64,000 nt of DNA. Origin: Candidatus Nitrosotalea okcheonensis (lineage in GTDB: Archaea > Thermoproteota > Nitrososphaeria > Nitrososphaerales > Nitrosopumilaceae). The notes under the pieces are model-generated. The model was not told the origin of the DNA. It worked only from the letters and a program-made list of their open reading frames with translations, and did no database searches. Of this stretch, positions 34,547 through 43,489 are shown one piece after another (position 1 is the first letter of the stretch; every line of letters starts with the position of its first letter). Location of the stretch: contig NZ_LT841358.1 in assembly GCF_900177045.1 (NCBI RefSeq), forward strand, positions 823,073 through 887,072, given 5' to 3'. The position numbers were made by a program, and so were the translations under genes.

Positions 34547-35338
34547 TCAAATTGGGCAACGATTATCAGGCTCTGTCTTTTTAACAAATCTTGCATGATC
34601 TGACTCTATTGTGACAAGTGTGAGAATTTCATTGCATCCGTTACTTACTGAATCTCCCGGGTGCAAAGTCACTGGAATTCCCTTCAGCAATGCAAGGGGA
34701 TAACTTAGGTAGTGGAGGCCTGTAACATTATAGTTGTTTATTTTGCTTACCATAAATGGATCTTCCCTTTGCCCTTGCTTGAGAGTTATGGTTTGATATG
34801 TGACATTGGGAGGCCAGGTTTTCATTTGGAACAAGTCAAATGTAAGATTGCCAAATTTTTCACCAGTCAAATACAGTTTGAAGTTTGTACTATTTACTGC
34901 CACATGGATTTTGTTATGCATTACAGAATCTACATTGGTGATGTTTCCACTGGTATGGATCTCTTGACCACTGCATTCTGAATTCACTGGAGAAAACAAG
35001 AAGAGTTCTCTTTTGAGGTTGCCGTTTGGATCATGTACAAAAAGAAATATGGTGCCGCTTGGCCGAAGTGAATTCCATCCAACAATTACCTCAGACACGT
35101 TTTGATTCTTTACAAAGACCGATTTTATAAAAACATGTTCACAGTTAATTGTAGAATTTGTCATAATTTGTGACTTGTTGCCTGAAGCAAGAACTAAATA
35201 ATTTTCATGCAACGGAATCTGTGATGTGTTAGATAACATTCCTTCTGCTTCATACGAAATTCTGTTTACTACAAATGGAAGCATTCCTCCAGATAATAAT
35301 ACTAGAACAAAGCAAATGGTAAGAAGTCTGTTCTTCAA
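34547..35338 (-). CDS. Secreted protein, beta-rich, sequon-rich
   Basis: 263 residues with an N-terminal membrane anchor or signal (LTICFVLVLLSGGMLPFVV). The mature chain has many N-x-S/T sites (SNTSQIP, GNKSQIMTNSTINC, HTSGNITN), typical of archaeal surface proteins, and four Cys residues. No family recognised. It lies 56 bp upstream of the 763-residue secreted gene on the same strand and may share its transcript. Confidence 0.55.
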   Translation of the reverse strand: MKNRLLTICFVLVLLSGGMLPFVVNRISYEAEGMLSNTSQIPLHENYLVLASGNKSQIMTNSTINCEHVFIKSVFVKNQNVSEVIVGWNSLRPSGTIFLFVHDPNGNLKRELFLFSPVNSECSGQEIHTSGNITNVDSVMHNKIHVAVNSTNFKLYLTGEKFGNLTFDLFQMKTWPPNVTYQTITLKQGQREDPFMVSKINNYNVTGLHYLSYPLALLKGIPVTLHPGDSVSNGCNEILTLVTIESDHARFVKKTEPDNRCPI

Positions 35339-35649
35339 TTGTTATAACTTAGGTTAAACCAGCTATTTAGTGTGTATCTAGACAAGCCTTGGGCATTATT
35401 TCATGTATGTTTACAAAGAAATCTCATACAAGAAAATAGCCATGCTGTAAAAAACTTTACAGATTTACATGTCAATACAAGTAAAATAAGATACATCGTG
35501 ATGAATTTTTAGACATATGATATGTGTGGTGATTGTTTAGCGTCAGTATTTGGATTACTACCATGTGACTAGGAGATGAGAATAAGTATTATAAGTTGAG
35601 ATTATTATATAGAGGAGAAATTTTGTGGTCTAATTTTTATCTTTATTAC
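35339..35649. other. Non-coding stretch
   Basis: 311 bp. I see no gene and no strong repeat. It probably holds the promoter of the 34547-35338 gene near 35340-35380 and the 3' end of the RTX-like gene. Confidence 0.4.
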
Positions 35650-36402
35650 CTACTTTGATTTGTTATCGTGATGATTGTCATTCTTGTAATGTTGGTTATC
35701 GAAGAAATAATGTAACAAAGAAGTAAGGTCATCGTTAGATATCGAATCGTTCTCCCACCACGATAGATCCTTCTTTATCCATGAAGGAATGTTATTTGGT
35801 TTTCCATCTGAATTTGGCAGGTTGTTGCCAGAGATAAAATTGAGAATAATGTTTTTGATATCGTCTTTTGAGGGTTTCTCATCATGGTGCTCATGCTGTG
35901 AGACAACAGTACAATTTACAATAATGCTGTGATTTATCTTGCCTATGCAATAGTTTTGACCAGTACCCCCATCTATGATATTATTGCCCTTGCCAAAGAA
36001 GATCACATCGTTTGTAGGACCTCCAACTATCACGTTATTGCCATTACCAACAAATATGATGTTAATTCCAGAACCGCCCAAGATGACATTATTGTCATGA
36101 CCGCCCATCAGTGCATTATTGCCATGGCCTCCAACAAGACAATCATCCCCGCCTTTTCCAAAAATCAATGTATTTTCAAAACCTACCATGAGATCATTTT
36201 GGTCTGTTCCTTTCAATTTTTCATCATTTCGGGTTGCAAAAAACATGTGATCAAGGTGATCTATATGACCCTTGCAAAGTGTCGGGATGATCAGTACTGT
36301 TGATTTTACTGTAACAGCTGCAGCTTGATCAATTTGAACAATAATCAAGGCTAAAAGAATTATTGAGCAGATAAAATAGTTTCTATGATTCAAACAGTAC
36401 AT
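35650..36402 (-). CDS. Secreted RTX-like repeat protein
   Basis: 250 residues with a signal (ICSIILLALIIVQIDQAAA). Residues about 65-155 are G-x-G/N-rich repeats: LIFGKGGDDCLVGGHGNN, ALMGGHDNNVILGGSGIN, IIFVGNGNNVIVGGPTND, IIDGGTGQNYCIG. They resemble hemolysin-type (RTX) calcium-binding nonapeptides but the consensus Asp positions are often Asn, so calcium binding is uncertain. The C-terminus is His/Asn/Lys-rich, with a helix (DIKNIILNFISGNNLP). Surface protein; function unknown. Confidence 0.6.
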   Translation of the reverse strand: MYCLNHRNYFICSIILLALIIVQIDQAAAVTVKSTVLIIPTLCKGHIDHLDHMFFATRNDEKLKGTDQNDLMVGFENTLIFGKGGDDCLVGGHGNNALMGGHDNNVILGGSGINIIFVGNGNNVIVGGPTNDVIFFGKGNNIIDGGTGQNYCIGKINHSIIVNCTVVSQHEHHDEKPSKDDIKNIILNFISGNNLPNSDGKPNNIPSWIKKDLSWWENDSISNDDLTSLLHYFFDNQHYKNDNHHDNKSK

Positions 36403-36479
36403 CCATCGTTGTATAACTTAATTCCAGTATAAAATATTGGTGTAGAGATTACAGTAGATAAAAAAGGAAAATTGGTGTG

Positions 36480-36980
36480 TTAACACGAAGTTGTGTATGT
36501 CACTGTTTGTGTTAAGTTGCCTGCAAATGGTCCCAATGTTTTGGCCAGGAGAGCCCAGAATGTATTAAGCGATCCTGCGGGTACAAGCGAATTTGTTAGA
36601 GTCACTGGTGTTCCAGTGAGAGTCAAGTGCGGTCCGGCAGGATTTATCTGACTGGCATGTATTGCGGATGGGCTCACAAATGTTTCATTTGCATAGATTA
36701 CAGTTAATGGTCCAGTAGTAGTCCAGTTGCCTCCCGATACAACAAGTGTAGCTGACACAGTGCCTGTGTTGCTTGCAACAATTGGATTATTTGTTGCATT
36801 AGCTGCTTGGCCTGGAGTAACTGTACCATAAGCTATTGAGTTTGTGTTTAGCGCTAGTCCACAGGTACCTGCAATGGTCACACTACCTGTTGCACTTCCT
36901 CCTCCTCCTGCGGCATATGCCGACGCTGGAAGCAACAATACAATTGCAGCCAAAGCCGGCAGGATTAACAATGTTTTCAT
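36480..36980 (-). CDS. Secreted protein sharing a C-terminal module
   Basis: 166 residues from ATG 36980 (MKTLLILPALAAIVLLLPAS signal, then AYAAGGGGS). The mature part CGLALNTNSIAYGTVTPGQA ... NWTTTGPLTVIYANETFVS ... NTFWALLAKTLGPF closely parallels the last 125 residues of the 32199-34490 protein, including the final T-S-C. It is thus a free-standing copy of that module. Ends with Cys, as does the larger protein. Confidence 0.65.
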   Translation of the reverse strand: MKTLLILPALAAIVLLLPASAYAAGGGGSATGSVTIAGTCGLALNTNSIAYGTVTPGQAANATNNPIVASNTGTVSATLVVSGGNWTTTGPLTVIYANETFVSPSAIHASQINPAGPHLTLTGTPVTLTNSLVPAGSLNTFWALLAKTLGPFAGNLTQTVTYTTSC

Positions 36981-37222
36981 TATCAGGTGGTTGACACGCA
37001 ATTATTTAAGCATTATCAGGTGATGTGTTGTATGATTCTAAAAATTGTAATTTTATCAAGAATGTCGATGTGATATCAAATGAATTTAAAAAAAGTCTAT
37101 GAAAATTACATCATCAAATAATAAATTCCATATGTATGCAAATAGTTGAACCGTTTGAGGATCAGAATTTTAGAAATGTGTAACGTAAATCGATAAATAT
37201 ATGCATATGAAGTAAACATTAC

Positions 37223-37756
37223 GTGAAGAAGATATATTTCAGCATCATAGTTGGTGTGGCACTCATTTCAATGATCTCAAGTAGTTATGCATTGCAAGAA
37301 GTTGCAGGAAAAATAACCCTGCAAATGAAACCTGGTGAAAACCAAAATTTTAACTGGGGCTTGCTATCAGATAGTGATAATACGACTACGGTATCACTTA
37401 GTGCCAGCGGTAATGGTTCTCAGTTTCTCTCCTTTCCAAAGACCATAACTCTTCCACCTCATCAAGTTGTGACCGTGTCTGTAACTGCTACCGTTCCATC
37501 AAACTATAATGGTCAAATGGAGCTTACACCATACTTGTTTGCAACCCAGGCAGGCCAGTCAGGTGGTCCCACCATATTAAATGTTCAAGTCATGAAAATT
37601 GTAACATTGAATATCAACGAAACTCAGAACACCCCAACCACATCACATGCAGTAGGGGCAGTACCCGAGTTTCCATTTGCAATACCCGTTCTTATTATTG
37701 CAATCATGTCTTTGATTGTAATCCATAGACTAAAGTCATCCAGCGTAAAGATTTAA
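37223..37756 (+). CDS. Secreted protein with PEF-CTERM sorting signal
   Basis: 177 residues. Signal peptide YFSIIVGVALISMISSSYA, a beta domain of about 110 residues, then a tripartite C-terminus: VPEFPFAIPVLIIAIMSL followed by a basic tail (HRLKSSSVK). PEF or PEFG-type tails are archaeosortase substrates in archaea, so the protein is probably processed and anchored to the cell surface. The archaeosortase is not in this window. Confidence 0.75.
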   Translation: MKKIYFSIIVGVALISMISSSYALQEVAGKITLQMKPGENQNFNWGLLSDSDNTTTVSLSASGNGSQFLSFPKTITLPPHQVVTVSVTATVPSNYNGQMELTPYLFATQAGQSGGPTILNVQVMKIVTLNINETQNTPTTSHAVGAVPEFPFAIPVLIIAIMSLIVIHRLKSSSVKI

Positions 37757-38099
37757 CAAGCAATGGAAAGATAATTGAGGGTTTGGACATCATTCTAAGA
37801 TAATTGTCTTTGAAAGAGTCTAATTACATTAGAACCGGGAAACATGTAAATTTTCTTCTCAATCCAGAATTAATGTATGATGTAGGATTATTCTGTTTAC
37901 AATTTTTGTTGATGTCAAGTTCTAGTGGAATACAATTCCAGCAAACGTATATTGCTCATGCCGTTCTTCCTAGATCATCGATGCTAACTATAGACTATGC
38001 TCCTTTCATTGCTTAGGATCTTTACCAGTTCTTTTATTCTCAATGAACCAATCATTTTGCCCCATTTATTAAGGGGTAGCAGGATACAATCGCCTTTTC
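37757..38099. other. Non-coding stretch
   Basis: 343 bp with no gene I can support. A rightward frame (37804-38016) is present but lacks protein-like features. TTAAGGGGTAGCAGG at about 38067 onward precedes the end of the helicase gene. Confidence 0.35.
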
Positions 38100-40766
38100 T
38101 TATTTTGTGAGTCTTTCCTTTATTGCTCGATACAATAGATCATCTCTTGGATTATCCAACAGTTCTTCAATGAATTTCTGAGGATTTTCCTTCCATGCCA
38201 GTACGGTTCTCAGATGCTTTTCAAATGTGGGAAATGCATTTTTATTTTCTTTTGATATTTCCCAGTCAAACTTGCCTGTATTAATGGAACCCCTCAGTGC
38301 AACAAAGACAACAAAAATCTTGATCTTGTCCTCTGGAATTTTATTGAGCACTGAAAACATTCGCCTATATACTGCAAGTTGTTTTTTGTGGTCTGCCGAG
38401 TAATTGTTGTTCTTATCAGTCTTGTAGTCTATTATTACATAGCCTCCATCATGCTCAAAGATTGCATCAACATAGCCTTCGAACATGAGGCCTGCGCCAT
38501 TGCATTCAACCATGGAGCCAAGCGCAAGTTCATATTTTTTTTCCACGCCCAAAATCTTCATTCCCGGATACTCTGATTTGAGTTGTCCAACTGCTGCCAT
38601 TCCATTTTCAACTGCTTTTCTGACATCGCCATCAAAGTCATCTATCATAGCTTTGTTGTTTGAAATCCTGGCAAGCGCCTTGTGAACCCTAGAGCCAAAG
38701 TCTGCTGCTGCAAAAAATGCCGGTATTACAATTATGTTTTCAACAAGAAAATCATACGGGTCTGTTTTGACACTTGAGTAGGAAAGATGATCAAGTTCGT
38801 TGAAGTAATTTATTATAAACTCTTCAAGCCAGGTATCCTTTTCTTTGAGCAATTTTTCAGAATCCTTGAATCTTCCTGCCACAAACAATGAAAATGCCTC
38901 TGACAATCTATTGTCAAGCCTTGTTGCAACCAACACATCTTCCTTGTCATCAATTTCAATCTCAGACAAGTTCTCAATGTGATAATTTTTTGAATTCTTA
39001 TCATCTGTTATGATGTAAAGACTTTTCCTTGCCCTTGTGAATGCAACAAAATCAATTCGAAGAGACTCTTCCTCAAGCTCTTCTTTTGGATCCAACCCTT
39101 TTGATTGCAATATTGCCTTTACAACAATATCCACAAAACTTGTCCTTGCTGCAGAAGATGTTGGAAGATAGATCACGACATCAAAATCCCTTCCCTTTGC
39201 CTTGTGTACCGTTGTAAGTGTAATTTTAGATTCCCCGCCTCGTTCAATGTATGCATCTTCGGAAATTGCGATAAAATCAAACAGGCCATTTATTGTTGGA
39301 ATTTCCGCAGACAGATACTGGTTGATCTGTTGTTTTGCAACAAGAGCGGTAGAAAACCATTCTGCGCCTTTTGATACACAGACTGGAACTATTACTTTGT
39401 TAAACAATGCGTCAATGTCAGATTTTTTTAGTGAAATTCCCCATGACGAAATTTTTTCCAGTTTTTCCTTGTCCTCATCATGATAGGCTTCGGATATCTC
39501 GAATGCCTCCTTTAGAGTATATGGAGAAAAGACAGTAAATGTAGCAGAGACCTTGTCCTGTATCTTGTCAGAGATCAATCCACGGATAAACCCAAGTATC
39601 TCAGTCTTTGCCTGCTCTGTTGTTGCCTGTGACGATGTTGATGAATACTTGATATTGTTCGTATCAAGATACCGCGATATTTCTATAATCTGCCTGTTGG
39701 TCCTGGTTATAATCCCAATTGATTTTCCCTGATTTTCGTCCATTATCTGACAAATCTTGGCAAATGGCGCCCCGGTAGATATTATCTTTGGTATTACTCC
39801 AGTGTCTAGCGACTTGAATGATTCGAGTTCCTGCTCAAATATTTGCCTGCTCTGGGTTCTGTCAAGGAAGAACTTTTTTGAATAATCAAGTATCTGTTGC
39901 GAGCTTCTCCTGTTTGTTGACAGGATCTTGGGCTGGCAGATTTCCTTGAATCTCTGAAAGTTTTTGATGGATCCTCCTTGAAAGCCAAATATTGCCTGCT
40001 TGGCGTCTCCAACAAGAAAGATGTTGTTTCCAACCATCTCTGCAATCTTGGCTTCTATTTCGTTCATGTCCTGTATTTCATCAACTAGAACATGATCAAA
40101 TTTTTTTCCCTGGAAATTATCAGTGAACATCAAAAGCATGTCAGAATAGTCTACAGCGTCTTTTTTGGATTTTTCATAATATTTGTAGGCCTCTACAAAA
40201 TAATTCAAAAATGCCTTTACCTCGTCAATCGAATAAGACGTTGAAATTTCTTTGTAAGATGTATCCAGCAATGAACTTGCCATTGAGACATCAATCTTGT
40301 CTGGCGTTATGCCAAAACTCTTGATGTACCTTAATGCGTTTTCTGTCTTGGGTACGATTGTAGATATGATATAATCTTTGGAATAGGTAAATGCCTTGTT
40401 TTTCTCAAAGCTTTGCAATATGGAATATCGGAGAACATTGTTTTCAACAATATCTCCTGTTACTATTCCAGAGTCTACCAGATAGTTGTATGCAAAGCTA
40501 TGAAATGTATGGATGTTCAGCTTCATAATGTCAGAATCCGTAAATTTGCCCTTGGCAAGATCAAATATTTTATCAAACATCTCCTTCTTGGCTTTTTCAG
40601 TAAATGTGATGCATAGGATATTTTCTGGTTTGTTTCCATCTTGGAGGAGTTTTAGCACCTTTAGCGAAAGAGTTGTAGTCTTGCCTGTTCCCGGGTTTGA
40701 TGTGACTATGGTGTTTTTATCAAGATGGATGATTTCTTGCTGCTCTTTGGAGGGTTGCACTGGCAA
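38100..40766 (-). CDS. UvrD-type helicase with C-terminal RecB-like nuclease
   Basis: 888 residues. SF1 motifs: Walker A SNPGTGKTTTLSLKV near residue 18, motif II LVDEIQDMNEIEA, motif III FLVGDAKQAIFGFQG, motif V TLTTVHKAKGRDFDVVIYL, motif VI IDFVAFTRARKSLY. The C-terminal part has the PD-(D/E)xK nuclease core FEGYVDAIFEHDGGYVIIDY then KTDKN, after a RecB-type helical region. It combines helicase and nuclease as in RecB or AddA. It may serve DNA repair or defence. Stands alone on the minus strand. Confidence 0.88.
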   Translation of the reverse strand: MPVQPSKEQQEIIHLDKNTIVTSNPGTGKTTTLSLKVLKLLQDGNKPENILCITFTEKAKKEMFDKIFDLAKGKFTDSDIMKLNIHTFHSFAYNYLVDSGIVTGDIVENNVLRYSILQSFEKNKAFTYSKDYIISTIVPKTENALRYIKSFGITPDKIDVSMASSLLDTSYKEISTSYSIDEVKAFLNYFVEAYKYYEKSKKDAVDYSDMLLMFTDNFQGKKFDHVLVDEIQDMNEIEAKIAEMVGNNIFLVGDAKQAIFGFQGGSIKNFQRFKEICQPKILSTNRRSSQQILDYSKKFFLDRTQSRQIFEQELESFKSLDTGVIPKIISTGAPFAKICQIMDENQGKSIGIITRTNRQIIEISRYLDTNNIKYSSTSSQATTEQAKTEILGFIRGLISDKIQDKVSATFTVFSPYTLKEAFEISEAYHDEDKEKLEKISSWGISLKKSDIDALFNKVIVPVCVSKGAEWFSTALVAKQQINQYLSAEIPTINGLFDFIAISEDAYIERGGESKITLTTVHKAKGRDFDVVIYLPTSSAARTSFVDIVVKAILQSKGLDPKEELEEESLRIDFVAFTRARKSLYIITDDKNSKNYHIENLSEIEIDDKEDVLVATRLDNRLSEAFSLFVAGRFKDSEKLLKEKDTWLEEFIINYFNELDHLSYSSVKTDPYDFLVENIIVIPAFFAAADFGSRVHKALARISNNKAMIDDFDGDVRKAVENGMAAVGQLKSEYPGMKILGVEKKYELALGSMVECNGAGLMFEGYVDAIFEHDGGYVIIDYKTDKNNNYSADHKKQLAVYRRMFSVLNKIPEDKIKIFVVFVALRGSINTGKFDWEISKENKNAFPTFEKHLRTVLAWKENPQKFIEELLDNPRDDLLYRAIKERLTK

Positions 40767-41068
40767 ATTATGACTTGTTGGAGTTGTCGATATTTAATCC
40801 AGATCCCTTTTGTGGACATGTTCCTAATTGACAGAATAATCATCAATTGGAGTTTGCATCAGCACAACTGTTGCTGCAAGCACAAGCAGACAGTGGCAAT
40901 AGTTCAAAAACAGTACAACAAAAATCATCACATGGATGAACAGTTTCCTGTGTGTGATTTATCATACGTCAGCGGCAGATGACTTGAAATTTTAAAAAAA
41001 CATGTGCTGAAAGTTGTTGCTAAACAATGTTAAGCGAGTCTTTTATGTGTCAACGAGATAAACAATAC

Positions 41069-41290
41069 ATGAATACTCCAATAGATAAGTTGAAACCAAC
41101 AAGCGCGTTACTTGGCGTTCTGGTTTTGCTTGCCATTGTAACCATATTCCCACATGCTTTTGCGCAATTGTCGTATACGGATGCCAACAATCCTCATGGC
41201 CCGCTCCAACCCGTGACATGGGCAGCAGGACTAGTCGTAGTTGGCGTAGTAGCAGGCGTGGGAGTCTTTACCACAGTCAAGCACAAATAA
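41069..41290 (+). CDS. Small secreted/membrane protein
   Basis: 73 residues from ATG 41069 (MNTPIDKLKPTSALLGVLVL, signal-like), a short segment FAQLSYTDANNPHGPLQPV and a C-terminal helix WAAGLVVVGVVAGVGVFTTV with basic end. Two-helix small membrane protein; function unknown. Confidence 0.5.
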   Translation: MNTPIDKLKPTSALLGVLVLLAIVTIFPHAFAQLSYTDANNPHGPLQPVTWAAGLVVVGVVAGVGVFTTVKHK

Positions 41291-41469
41291 ATTCCATCCA
41301 ACCGCACACCCAATTTTTTATCATTTAAAAGATTGTACAAGTCATGCTAGACATTCTGTTAAAGGTAATCACAAGTTACGAAAAGCGTTATTAAATCACA
41401 TTTTTTCAAGCAATTGCTTTTACTTCTTTTTCAAACAATACATAAAAAATTACAAGAACAGAATAACTT

Positions 41470-41562
41470 CTAAAAGTCTTTTATTTCATTTCCAAGATCT
41501 TCGAATAGCTGTTCATTTTCCTTCATGAATGTATCTATGAAATCAGATTCATCTTGGGTCAT
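41470..41562 (-). CDS. Very short frame downstream of the Fic/Doc-like gene
   Basis: 30 residues (MTQDESDFIDTFMKENEQLF ...), acidic helix. It lies 43 bp downstream of the Doc-like gene on the same strand. Could be an antitoxin fragment or chance. It lacks the Fic-inhibitory [S/T]xxxE[G/N] motif. Confidence 0.25.
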   Translation of the reverse strand: MTQDESDFIDTFMKENEQLFEDLGNEIKDF

Positions 41563-41605
41563 AGTGGTTTAGTGTTTTTTCTAATATATAAAATTAGTCT
41601 ATCAA

Positions 41606-42031
41606 TTATCGCTGCCTGAAGTTCTCCCTCTCTTCTTGGATTTTAAACAAGAGTTGTCTTAATTCACGTTGTTCCTCTGGCGGAAATTTGATGGATAATT
41701 CATTTCTTCGTAAGAATATCGTGGTAGATAGTATTGCGGTTCGTTTGTTTGCCCCACTAAACGATTGAGCCCATGACATACCGCCTAGAAGATGAGCTGC
41801 CTTTACAATTATTTTGTCTTTATGGTCCACCTCATCATTACCTGTTTTTTCCACCATAGAAAGAACTTCGTCAAGTCCAGATCCTGACTCAGCAATGTAT
41901 TCTGGCAATTCGGGATGCCGTTCATTCCATTCTACAATTATTTTTTTATTCAACTCTATTACAAGTGATTTTTCCAAGTAATGGATTTGCATTGATTCCA
42001 TTTTCTTGTACAGAGTATGGTTAATAGGCAT
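41606..42031 (-). CDS. Fic/Doc-family protein with altered active-site loop
   Basis: 141 residues in the Doc size range. The family loop HxFxDGNKRT is here QSFSGANKRTAI near residue 92: Phe, Asn-Lys-Arg-Thr are kept but His is Gln, Asp is Gly and Gly is Ala. Doc proteins phosphorylate EF-Tu and need His. Thus catalytic loss or a changed activity is likely. No classic Phd-type antitoxin is adjacent. Preceding helical regions (VIELNKKIIVEWNERHPEL) fit the fold. Confidence 0.65.
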   Translation of the reverse strand: MPINHTLYKKMESMQIHYLEKSLVIELNKKIIVEWNERHPELPEYIAESGSGLDEVLSMVEKTGNDEVDHKDKIIVKAAHLLGGMSWAQSFSGANKRTAILSTTIFLRRNELSIKFPPEEQRELRQLLFKIQEERENFRQR

Positions 42032-42196
42032 TAAAATAAAATGATAGTTTGGGATCTGTTCTTATGTTCCAGTTAAAAGATGATATAATTTTGAATTTTA
42101 ATAAAATTCACAGAGTGGATATCATCGCAACCCAGAGTTCAAGATATGTTCAATAGATATCACATAGTACACAGATAGATTTCTTTTGCGTTAAAA

Positions 42197-43057
42197 CTAG
42201 TATCCACGTTTCCCAAGCCAGTCAGATATGATTTTGTTGGCAAGCTCACTTGGGTGTAGATCCTGACGGCGCGATTGCACACCCAGTCCATGGGATTTTC
42301 TCTTTGACAACTTTAATGAGACATTCTGTTGCAATATCAAGGACCTTGCCTTTTTCATTATTTTTTTATGTGACAAGTTTGGATTGCATTCCAAAACCCT
42401 GAGATATCGCTTTTTTGTTTGCGGTTCAAGCTCTGATATATGATGTGCAATTTGTAGTGCTCTTGAGACATCCGGAATGATTTGGTACAGTCGTGTTGCT
42501 ACATCCCTTGAGATTGTCCTTGGTACAAGTTCTTTTAGCTTGTCTGGCACCCCAGCAAAACCGTGATATTTTTTGAACATGGACATTGAAAGACCCAGAG
42601 ATTGAGCAGCCTTTGATTTGCCCATCTGTTGGGCCAAAAATGCACATGCATCAGCCATATCCTTTACATTCATGTTTTTACGGTGGATGTTTTCAATAAC
42701 AGAAGCTGCCTTGGCATCAGGGGTATCGTATTCTGTTTTCCTAGTCAAGACCAAAACCGGAATTTTTTTTGCCCCCAGTCTTTTCAGTGCAGCCAATCTC
42801 CGTTGTCCTGACATCAAGAGATACAAGTGTCCCTCTTTTTGCACCATGGGTGGATTTTGCAGCCCCTCTGTTTTGATGGACTTGGCCAGCTCTGAGATTC
42901 CCTCTCGGTCAAGTTTTCTTGCCTGTGCCTCTTTCCAGACCTGGATTTGTTTTACTGGAATCTCCCTTAAACGATAGGAAACCCTTGACGTGTATCCTGT
43001 TTTTCTGCCAGTCCGTCTTTTGATGATTTTTCTGGCTTTGTGTTTGGCCTTTACCAA
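42197..43057 (-). CDS. ParB/Spo0J-family protein
   Basis: 286 residues. ParB N-terminal nuclease/CTPase-type domain: IPVKQIQVWKEAQARKLDRE then GLQNPPMVQKEGHLYLLMSG then QRRLAALKRLGAKKIPVLVL. A following HTH-like helical domain has DACAFLAQQMGKSKAAQSLG and LSMSMFKKYHGFAGVP. Basic N- and C-termini. No ParA neighbour is seen. It may belong to a mobile element or be a host nucleoid factor. Distinct from the ParB-like protein at 29563-30588. Confidence 0.8.
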   Translation of the reverse strand: MVKAKHKARKIIKRRTGRKTGYTSRVSYRLREIPVKQIQVWKEAQARKLDREGISELAKSIKTEGLQNPPMVQKEGHLYLLMSGQRRLAALKRLGAKKIPVLVLTRKTEYDTPDAKAASVIENIHRKNMNVKDMADACAFLAQQMGKSKAAQSLGLSMSMFKKYHGFAGVPDKLKELVPRTISRDVATRLYQIIPDVSRALQIAHHISELEPQTKKRYLRVLECNPNLSHKKIMKKARSLILQQNVSLKLSKRKSHGLGVQSRRQDLHPSELANKIISDWLGKRGY

Positions 43058-43489
43058 CTAGCATGTGATAGTTCGGATTTTGTAAAAGGAGGTTGGTTGA
43101 ATCAGATTCGCTTGTGTGTGATGAATAATTAGGCAGTGAAGAGTCTGGCTTGGCAATATGGGTGGGTTATGAATACAGTCGATCAGATATTGTGTAATGT
43201 TTCAATACATGCACAGTAAAAAATTTAGATGTTAAATACAGTCCAAACTTTCTTTGATTTTACAACAGGCCAATTTTCATGACTGACTGGCATTCCTAAT
43301 GCTCAAAACTATACAGACAAAGGCATGGAATAGTAAACTTGTGGGATTGTAGACATGTTACGTCCCCATGGAAAAACTAGATGAAAGGATTAGAACAGAT
43401 AAGGGAAATTCCAACAAATCCCCGTCCTGAAGAAACAAGAAAGGATTTTGAACAGGTATTAAAAGCACTGGAGATGATCTAGACTTGAT
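43058..43489. other. Non-coding stretch with a mini-frame
   Basis: 432 bp. Only a 33-residue frame (43381-43482, MKGLEQIREIPTNPRPEETR...) directly before the HNH-HIT gene looks protein-like. It may be a leader or a remnant. Otherwise I see nothing. Confidence 0.35.

Noticed and set aside
37804-38016. Rightward frame of 70 residues
   Set aside because: No protein-like features, no neighbour coupling; treated as non-coding.
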